A DNA stretch of 64,000 nucleotides from Tamarix chinensis (taxonomy: Eukaryota; Streptophyta; Magnoliopsida; Caryophyllales; Tamaricaceae), in assembly GCA_030549775.1 (NCBI GenBank), contig CM060173.1:38202610-38266609 (forward strand), in the 5' to 3' direction. Below are positions 56,297 through 64,000 of the stretch, one piece after another. The notes below the pieces were generated by a model that did not search any database, had not been told where the DNA came from, and saw nothing but the letters and a program-made list of their open reading frames with translations. Made by a program: the position numbers and the translations under genes. Positions within the stretch are counted from its first letter, which is position 1, and every line of letters starts with the position of its first letter.

Positions 56297-59200
56297 TGTA
56301 ATACCCCATTTTTAACAAGTTCTAATTATGTAAAATTAATTACATAAATTATTGTAGAATATTTTATATCCTCAAGATTGTTTTGGATGATTTAGTAGTA
56401 ATTGCGATTTTACCGCTAGGCGTACTTTGTTTATAAAATACTATTTATATATGTGTACTTTTATGCTAAAATTTGTAAAATATTCTTATAAAATTTTATT
56501 CAGGTCCTAAATGTGCTTAAATGTAAATCTAGAAATTTTCGTTTAATTTTATTTTTGTTTGTTATCCCTTTTAAATTTTATATGCAAAATATATAATTAC
56601 GGTATGCTAGCCAAATATCATATTATATGTGTGTCAAAAATTATGAAAATTTATATTTAGGTTTTAAATGATTAAATAGGATGATCTGGAAAGTTTCATG
56701 ATATTAGGAATAATTTTGGTATTTATGTTATTAATTACCTTCTAAGCTCGTTAATTAACCGTAAGTTCAATATTTTATATATCAAATCTTGTTGTCAATT
56801 CATAAAATTTTACAGGTGAGCTCAAAATATTATTTCAAGGGCTTTTACAAAGTTTCGTAATTTTATGAGATAATTGGCTATTTTTATTAATTTTATCCTC
56901 TTTATTGATCTTTCCACCACTAAAATAATATATAAATCCTAAAATTACTATTCATGCACGAAATTACTTCATTACACTTCCATGATTAGATTGTGTATCA
57001 AGTTGACCATTGTCTTATTCATTCAACCAAATTTTGAGTTAAAGTTACTTTTATACACTTTCTACATTAGTTGTTGTGTCACTTTAGATTTTCTTGCACT
57101 CAACCTTCTTCACTTACATTTCCCATGATTAAAGCTGACTTTGGAATTTCACACCATCACCTACCGCATCCCTTGATTGATTGATTGGTTTTCATAACTT
57201 TATTTAAACCTAACTACACTCCACCACCTTACACACTCAACCATCTTGTCCTTTATCATTCAAGTGTTGAACAAGCTACCTCTCTCCCCCTCTTGTGGCT
57301 GCAGATTTTTGGTCCCTCCATATTCTAATTATACCCCATTTTTCTCTAATTATTTTCATTCATCATTTCTCTCATTTTCTCCTCTTGGTTGCTCCCACCT
57401 TTCTCTTCATTTTGGTTATTTTTGCTATGTATTCTTAAGCTTTGTTGAGCTTATAACCAAGACCCATCCTCCTCTCTTTATCCCTATTCTCTTGTTTTCA
57501 CTTCTACATTTCCTTCTATCTAGCCTTTATTTATTTTTAAATAAGTAAAGAAGGTTAGATTTTCGGTTAAATTGTGAAGTTGGCATCCTTTGTCTTCTCC
57601 TCTCGTGTCTTCATCTTTCGAAGGTGTTGATATTCTTTTGGGAATTCTTTGTGTTATTTTTCTATTTTTTCGTGGAAAGAGGTAACCCATATGCTTCTAC
57701 TAAATATATAAAAATCATGTGATAGCATATTTGGAGTTTCTTATGTTATGCTTAAGTGTGATTCATGCTTTCTTATAATCACATAAAAAAGGTATGCATG
57801 CATCATGTATTGTTATTAATTTCTCTAAGTGTGTGACCATGTATTTTTATGCAATGGTATGTTAAATTTATGCATTTTAAATATATGTATGATAGGAATA
57901 ATTGGAAATAAAAAAAAGGTTAAGAATGAAATTGGAATCATTGTGCATTATGTGATATTTTGTGATCACCTTATTAAGATATTAATACTTAAAGTGGAAG
58001 ACCTCGAGATTTGGGAATAGTTTCTCTCTAGGGGTAGCTACCCTAGAGACGAGGTAGGAGTCCTCGATTTGTTTGGTTTTCTGGTGTGTCGGTTGTGCCC
58101 CAGTAAGGCCCTAGTCTACTCTATAGGTGACCTACGGGCCCTATAGGGGGTATCGATACTTAAGGATTAGGTGTCTGAGGATGGGAGGATATTGCATTGC
58201 TTTATTGCACCAATATGACCAGAGTACTTTTATGTCTCTGGGTTAAAAGTTGGGAGGATACTGTGTTGCTTTAATGCATCGGTAAAACCGGTGTACTTTT
58301 ATGTCTCCAGATTATTATTTGTATCCCCTCGAGTAAATAAAATATGAAAAATTATTATATAAGGATGTAAATGGATTGTTGTGATTTGTCGATTTGGTAG
58401 TTGCCTCCGTGCACTACTTGGTTTTGGTATGTTGGTTTGATAGTTGCATTAGTGCACTATTTGGATTTGGCACATTGGTTGGTAATTATCTTAGTGATTT
58501 CCTTATCATGTTATAAGTGAAATAGATGTGGTTATTGTGAAAGGCCTTAATTATGGTTTGGTGTTTTTCTTTTTGTGGAACACCCTCGGTATAGTTGGAT
58601 TAATGAAATATTTGTTATATAGTTAAGTTTGTTGTGATGGACATGTGGCATATGGCATGATATGAGTTATGGTATGAATGTGTCACTTTTCTATGGTATG
58701 TACTATTTAATGTTTTATGATATGATACTTTGGGTTACTTTCTATGTGTTCCATGTGATATTTACATGTTTAGTATTGTATATTGGTTTACTCAGTATCG
58801 GACCCGTTCTGATACTACCTTGATTGTTTGGGTCCTGTGATGATCCACTGATGGTGGGGAGTAGACCATTTGTGCAGGTTCAGTATTAAATGTCTTTTTA
58901 TTGGGAGGAATATTTTCCTTGGATTTTGAGAGTAGGCTATCCGGTGATTCGATTTGGCAAATAATGTTGGCTCCACTGTTGGGATGCCCCTTGGTTCTCT
59001 TTTCAAATTTTATTGTATTTCAAATGTATTATTTTGGTGTATAAATCATTCATTTGATTTGTATTTAATTGGTTTATGATTTTGTGGGAGATGTATTTGG
59101 ATTTAATATCCTTTATCTTTTTAAGTTTTGAAGTCTAGGATTATTTTACGGGTTTATGTTGTTTTATTCAACGATTGTTTTATTTAGTGAAATTGTTCAC

Positions 59201-59424
59201 TTTCCATCTGCATATGGATATCTCCTTGTGAGAGTTTATCCTCACTGCATAGATGTTGGTTGAATTTTGTTTGATAGGTTTTAGCCTTGCATCTAGCATG
59301 AGATAGATGGTGGACATGTATCTTGTGTTAGGTGTGGTGGTAACATTCCCCAAATTGTGTTTTAGCTTCCGCATTATTCTCTTAAAGTGAAAATTTTTCA
59401 AGAGTAAAATTTGGGGGTGTTACA
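56297..59424 (+). repeat. 3' LTR of B (complete, 3128 bp)
   Basis: It starts TGTAATACCCCATTTTTAAC directly after the polypurine tract and ends AAATTTGGGGGTGTTACA. A TATA-like TTTATTTAAAC lies near 57200, followed by a C/T-rich leader at about 57225-57540; the 100-codon frame at 57246-57548 is that leader. It contains the 69-bp tandem pair at 58183-58320, the palindrome at 58026-58048, the block shared with E at 58795-58867 and the terminal hairpin. Confidence 0.85.
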
Positions 59425-59889
59425 CAACTAATAGAAGAGAAGTACAAAGGGTTCAATAATCAACTTGAGACCCTACAAATTACCATTTGAATTCAAGCAA
59501 AACATATGGATTTCATCTAAGATATGTTGACCTTTCCTCTAGAGCTCAAATGGTGTTTCTAGATAATGCAGGTCAATTAGGTCAAAATTAGCATAGACAA
59601 GATAAGTAATGGAATGTTCTTATGGGAGAAATATTCTATCTACTCATGGGTGTGCCTAATATTTAAGCGTTAATTCTAGAAATTTGTAGAGGAGAAAGGT
59701 GGAAGATGATAAAGCTGAGGTCATCTCTTCCCCTTAATTAACACAATTGACCTCTAGGTAGATTCAAGGTAATTTTTTGGGCTAAATGCATCATAAAAAT
59801 GGTTAGGAATCTCTTAAGAAAAATTTAGAATTGGTTGGTAGGTTCCATTTTAGTATAAGAGATTTTATAGACAATCACATTCAAAAAAT
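59425..59889. other. Unassigned segment between B and D
   Basis: AT-rich and without a readable domain. It may be target DNA or a worn gag fragment; translations show nothing I recognise. Confidence 0.4.
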
Positions 59890-60201
59890 ATGCCTAGCTC
59901 GATAAAGCAATTGATGGGTCTGGGCCTAGTAGTCAATTATTCTACAAACCAGTCGATTAGTTCTCCTAACTAGTTGATCAATTAAGTCGAGAAAACTCAT
60001 TTTGCAAAAAAATAATAGTCAAGAGGTTTAAGAAATTTACCGATCATTTTACTTGGAAAACTCAATAAACTCTATTTTTCAACAAGATTTTGAATAAAAC
60101 TTTGCCTCAAGCCAAATCATAACATTAAATCAATATCAAAGGTCCAAATTTTTTTAGAATCCTCATTTAAACCTTCTAAAAAAATTTGGGGTATTATAAC
60201 A
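59890..60201 (-). repeat. Start of the 3' LTR of element D (minus strand), truncated
   Basis: On the minus strand it begins TGTTATAATACCCCAAATTT at 60201, directly after the polypurine tract of D. It carries CCAATYGA/CTGGTT-like words (59900-59990) at the same distance from the start as LTR A. It stops near 59890 and the rest of the LTR is absent. Confidence 0.6.
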
Positions 60202-60229
60202 CTACCCCCTTAAAGTGGCTATGTCCCCA

Positions 60230-60500
60230 AAGCTGATAACAATCCAATAAAATCATTACACATATGGTAAAACACACTCGTAATAACATTTAAGGAAAAT
60301 GGTACTATCCCCTTAAAGATAAATGTTTACACTTAAGATAACAACTAAAAAAATAGCTCTAGACACTCGATCAAATTTCCCCCTTAGCCTTCTAAGTAGC
60401 CTCCTCTATACCATGCATTATCTAAAGAACTTTTACCAAACGAAGGGTCCTCATATCCATCTCTCTCTTCTTGGTGTCCAAGATGCTCATTGGTCACTCC
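60230..60500 (-). pseudogene. pol: Chromodomain-like tail of D
   Basis: After the integrase C-terminus the minus strand, with a frame change, gives MSILDTKKREMDMRTLRLVK, then IMHGIEEAT: the pattern ILD.K...LR...I.LVKV.W....EEATWE of plant chromodomains that follow integrase in Tekay elements. A tryptophan in the pattern has become a stop. Confidence 0.55.
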
Positions 60501-61770
60501 CCATTAGTCAAAGAATGATTGAGCTCTAGAGTCTCCAGTTGGATAATGTGTGAAGGATACACCATGTACTTTTGTAGCTGTGATATGTTAGAGATGTTTT
60601 TCACACATGAAAACTCAATTAGTAGAGCTGAATGATAAGTGACTTCACCAACATGGTCTAGAATCTCATATGTTACAATGTTACTTAGCCTAAGCATACC
60701 CTTCCTACCAAACCTCATTACTTCTTGGGTGGGAGAGACCCTCAGATGGACTATGTCACCTACCTCATAACCATCCATCCATCTTTTACAATCTACATAG
60801 CTCTTCTGTCACTCTTGGATGACTCTCATCTAGTTTTGAATGAAACAGATGTGCCTATTTATCTCTTAGATTATCTCAGGTCCTAACATGAGTATCTCGT
60901 TGATGTTGCTCCAACACAAGGGATTATGAAACTTTCTATCACACAAGGCTTCGAAAGGCACCATCTTCTTACTAGTGTCATAAATTTTGCTATAAGAGAA
61001 CTTGATTAAGTTTAGAATATCTTCCCAACTTCTTCCAAAGGCTAAAACACATGCTCAAAACATGTCTTCTTAAGTTTAAATAGTCTTCTCTATCTAACCA
61101 TCCATAGCTAGGTGAAAAGTCATACTGATCTTTGGTTGATTATCAAAGGCATCTTCTAATTTCTACCAAAAGTGTGACAAGAACCTATATTCTTAATAAG
61201 ACACGATTTCCTCAGGAACTCTATGTAGTCTCACCACATGCTTCCTATAGGCATTGGCTAGTTGCTCCATGTTCCATGTCTTCTTCATTGGTATGAACAT
61301 GACCGGCTTAGTTAGATGATCCACAATGACCAAGATGGATTCAAAACCACTATGTGTCCTCAGAATACTATGTGTGAAGCTCATTAATATGTTGTCCCAC
61401 TTGTAGTCAGGAATTTTAAGTGGTTGCACTAACATTGCCAATATTTTTTTTCTCAAATTTAACCTTTTGCCACATCAAACAATGGGTAGAAAACTATACC
61501 ACTTCCTACTTTATTTGAGGCCATCAACATATCTTCTTTAGATCCTTGTAGAACTTTTCTCCTTAAGGGTGAAAAAAGCAATGAGTAAAATTTCCTTCCT
61601 CCATGATGCCCCTCTTAAGCTCCACACACCCTTGTGGTACACACTATCTACCACAATACCTGAAATTGCCATCTGTGTCGACCTAAAATCCTTTAGTTCT
61701 GCCTTCTGTAATACTAGTCCAAATTCTATTGAGCTTAACATCCCCAACTTAATTAGCTTAGATATCCTCC
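60494..61770 (-). pseudogene. pol: Integrase of D
   Basis: In order on the minus strand: the end of the zinc-binding N-terminus (HKGVWSLRGASWRKEIL near 61590-61635), IPDYKWDNILMSF, then SILVIVDHLTKPVMFIPMKK (first catalytic Asp in IVDHLTK) and LANAYRKHVVRLHRVPEEIV near 61200-61350, MTFHLAMDG, VPFEALCDRKFHNPLCW, and the C-terminal GYEVGDIVHLRVSPTQEVM, then RFGRKGMLRLSNI and VFPSHII-like NISQLQKYMVYPSHI near 60530-60775. Stops occur at Trp and Gln positions. Confidence 0.8.
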
Positions 61771-61899
61771 AAAACTAAGGTGTAATGGTGAGTGCACTCA
61801 TTCTCGCCTCTCGACTTCTAATAGTGATCAATTCAATTTCCAATTTCTTTATCTCTAGACATAGGTGATTTGATAATATAATTATGCCCAAGTAATGTG

Positions 61900-62300
61900 G
61901 TGTTATTTAGCTAAGTGAATCTACCACCACATTGGCCTTACCCTCACGGTAGTTCTGTTTTAGGTCATCATCCTTAACTACCTCCAGTCATCGACGTTGT
62001 TTTAGCTTTAACTCTTGCTAGGTGAAGATATATCTGAGGCTCTTATGGTTAGTGCAGATTTTCCACTAAAATCCATAGAGATAACCTCTCCAAATCTTAA
62101 GGGAGAACATTACTACAACAAGCTCTAAGTCATGAGTTTGGTAGTTCTTTTCATGCTACTTTAATTATCGAGAGGCATAAGCCACTAATCTTCCATGTTA
62201 CATTAGCATGGAACCCAAGCAATGCTTGGAAGCATCACTATATACCTCAAAACCATTAGACCCAATTGTAAATGTAATTACTGGGGATGAATTCAAACAC
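61900..62300 (-). pseudogene. pol: RNase H of D
   Basis: NGFEVYSDASKHCLGSMLM, then HGRLVAYASR and HEKNYQTHDLELVVVMFSLK, ending in YREGKANVVVDSLS. The YSDAS motif keeps the catalytic Asp. It has the same organisation as in element A. Confidence 0.75.
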
Positions 62301-62499
62301 CTCTTCAATTCCTTGAAGGGTTCACTACACTTCTCATTCATTAGAAACTTGTAGCCTTTTTTAATAGTTGAGTAAGTGGTGGAGCAATCTTAGAAAATTC
62401 TGCCACAAACTAACGATAGTAATTGGTTAATCCTATAAAATTACACACCTCATTGACTGAAGTGAGCGCTGGTCATTCAAAATCTACTTGAATCTTGGT

Positions 62500-63130
62500 A
62501 GGATCTATTGCCACTCCATCATTATAAATATATGACGAAGGAATTCTAATTGATCAACCAGAACTCACACTTTGAGAGTTTGGCATATAGCTAATGTGAT
62601 CATAGCAAGGCTAAAGTCAGCTTCAAATGCTTTTTATGCATCTATTGGTCGCTGGAGTAGATGAGCATGTCATTAATAAACACCATGATGAGATGGTTTA
62701 ATAAATCATGGAATATCTGGTAAAAAGGGACATGAAAACTACTGGCGCGTTAGTGAGTTCAAAGGGCATTAAACTTCTAATGGTTACACCTTTTTTGGAA
62801 AGCAATCTTATGAATTTCTTATTATACTATCCTCACTTGATGATAGCTTGATCGGAGATCAATTTTGCAGAACACCTTGGCTCGCTTGAATTGATCAAAT
62901 AATTCATCGATCCTTAACATTAGATAATGGTTCTTTACTGTCACCTAATTCAATCCTTGATAATCGATGCATAACCTTAAGATCCAATCCTCCTTCCTTA
63001 TGAAGAGAACTGGTGATCCCCACGGTGATGTGCTCGGTTGAATGTAACCCTTTTCCCAAAGCTCCTCCAAGTAAGCCTTGAATACTTTCATCTCCGTAGG
63101 TGCCTTATGGTGTGGAACCTTAGATGCTGG
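62500..63130 (-). pseudogene. pol: Reverse transcriptase of D
   Basis: [20 protein letters not shown], then [65 protein letters not shown], and near 62675 VFINDMLIYSSDQ, in which one of the two catalytic aspartates of F-I-D-D has become Asn. The order is that of gypsy RT. Confidence 0.8.
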
Positions 63131-63379
63131 CTCTAATCTTGGTAATATATCCTCTAAGAACTCGACTTCTTAAACTGGTAGAATTCCTAGGATCTCCTCG
63201 GGTAACATAAGAGCAGATTCATGGATCATTATCATCTACTCGAAGGGTGTCTTAGTTGCTTCCGTGTTTTAGACACGACACAGGTAGAGCAGATATCCCT
63301 TACATACAGGCTTACTCAACCTGTTCGCTAATACGATCCTTGTAGAGGGATTACGTTCACACTTTCAATATGAAACCCT

Positions 63380-63560
63380 AATACCCTTTGGTTATCGAAG
63401 AACCAAACATTGTTTTTTGCAATCAATTAATGGTTAGCTGTTCCCCCAATATATCCATCTTAACAATCACATCAAAATCATGCAACTACAACTCTATGAG
63501 GTCCAACGAAAATTCTACTCCTCCCACTACCAATATAACTGCTTGATATAAACTAAAACA
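63380..63560 (-). pseudogene. pol: Protease remnant of D
   Basis: VVGGVEFSLDLIELQLHDFD, then VIVKMDILGEQLTIN: the C-terminal part of gypsy aspartic protease (DFDVILGMDWL pattern). The catalytic D-S/T-G region upstream was not readable. Confidence 0.55.
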
Positions 63561-63963
63561 TGTAATCATATCCCCCAAAGTAACACAATAGAAGCAAAAA
63601 TATTACATGAAGGGGATAAGGCAACTCTAGCTACAAAAGTAAATGTCACGAAAGAGTGCAATGCAACAAAATCAAAAACATGCAAGCACAATAAGTAGAG
63701 ATAGTAAGCATAACAGTCACTACACCAGCGTGGCATTCTACCTTTGCTTGACTCATCATGTTTAGGAAACCTGCTAATGAAACTCTTGGGCACTAGCTAA
63801 TTCCTACCTTTGAAAAAAAAGGGAAAGGCTTCAAACCTATAGGCTGACTAGCGACACTAGCTCGTGATAGAGGAACCCTCTAAATCTGTGACTGTGGCTA
63901 CTGGATAGATCTTGTGCTTTGAGCTCTAGTCTGGCTCCTTTGGATGTTGCCATTGCTAACTTG

Positions 63964-64000
63964 ACACTCATATGCCTTATGTCACACCATCCCACATCTA
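63964..64000 (-). pseudogene. gag: gag zinc knuckle of D, at the window edge
   Basis: The minus strand gives RCGMV, a stop, then HKAYEC: the last three ligands of a CCHC knuckle with correct four-residue spacing between His and Cys. It matches CGMVKHKAYEFC of element A. The first Cys lies outside the window. Confidence 0.6.

Larger units (their letters stand above)
54476..59424 (+). mobile_element. Gypsy derivative B: two LTRs around a 399-bp interior
   Basis: The 5' LTR (truncated, 54476-55897), a primer-binding site (55901-55912), a 399-bp interior (55898-56296) with no gag or pol, a polypurine tract and a complete 3' LTR (56297-59424, 3128 bp). The 1422 bp shared by the two LTRs differ at roughly 5% of positions by eye. 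The interior keeps only sequence next to the primer site and the conserved hairpin plus polypurine tract near the 3' LTR, so the coding part was deleted. The right flank is CAACT; the left target site is lost with the truncation. Confidence 0.8.
60202..64000 (-). mobile_element. Tekay/Del-like gypsy element D, coding part, cut by the window edge
   Basis: Read on the minus strand from the right edge: gag zinc knuckle, protease, reverse transcriptase, RNase H, integrase, chromodomain remnant, polypurine tract (TTTAAGGGGGTAGTG near 60201-60216). This is the full gene order of a chromovirus with nothing inserted between domains, so D is structurally more complete than A, though every domain has stops. 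The remaining gag and the 5' LTR lie beyond 64000. Confidence 0.8.

Noticed and set aside
57246..57548. 100-codon frame that starts with Met and is rich in Ser, Phe and Leu
   Set aside because: It lies in the C/T-rich leader of the 3' LTR of B directly after a TATA-like box; no domain.
1..64000. tRNA, rRNA, intact host genes, a viral genome, or a bacterial-type operon
   Set aside because: No cloverleaf with A and B boxes, no ribosomal sequence and no intact multi-exon gene was recognised by eye; all coding remnants belong to retrotransposons, apart from one unassigned exon-like piece.

Overview
This window is plant nuclear DNA from a repeat-dense, gene-free region, probably pericentromeric or other heterochromatin of a large-genome angiosperm. 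Three things support this. There are plant L1-type LINEs (DUF4283-like ORF1, APE endonuclease, reverse transcriptase, zf-RVT). There are Ty3/gypsy chromovirus remnants of Tekay/Del type, with multi-kilobase LTRs, an initiator-Met tRNA primer site and degraded chromodomains. And no intact cellular gene, tRNA or rRNA could be found. Almost all coding sequence is broken by stops and frameshifts. I cannot name the species.

Regions. 1-3480: AT-rich, no gene. 3481-15523: a nested set. A 4976-bp minus-strand solo LTR (E, 5597-10572, 5-bp target duplication ACTAT) sits inside a plus-strand solo LTR (F, 3881-12335, target duplication GTGGA), which sits inside a minus-strand LTR (G, remnants to 15523). 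F and G are the same family head to head, so they form a long inverted repeat. 16499-29869: a decayed Tekay-like gypsy element (A). Its 5' LTR carries a non-autonomous gag-only LTR element of TR-GAG type (19666-22843, target duplication GCTGT); its 3' LTR carries a copia-like LTR fragment. 29933-34923: a decayed L1 with target duplication. 34934-38530: AT-rich, with one orphan exon-like ORF. About 38540-41569: a 5'-truncated L1. 41570-51630: AT-rich, with one or two tentative gypsy LTR remnants and a MITE-like inverted repeat. 51640-54475: a gag fragment and a minus-strand type-A LTR. 54476-59424: gypsy derivative B, with 3.1-kb-class LTRs but only 399 bp between them. 59890-64000: a minus-strand Tekay-like pol (D) running off the window.

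The parts do not work together as a pathway; this is a record of successive insertions and LTR recombination. The most notable objects are the gag-only element with its reading frame running through the polypurine tract into the LTR, the stack of solo LTRs, the nearly 5-kb modular LTR E (tandem repeats, minisatellite, trinucleotide tract, CpG-rich leader, TATA box), and structural motifs shared between otherwise diverged LTR families: a terminal hairpin, a CCGGTGGAACGGT repeat and a conserved block ending in TGATGATCCAC. Boundaries and families were read by eye; no database search or computed alignment was made.
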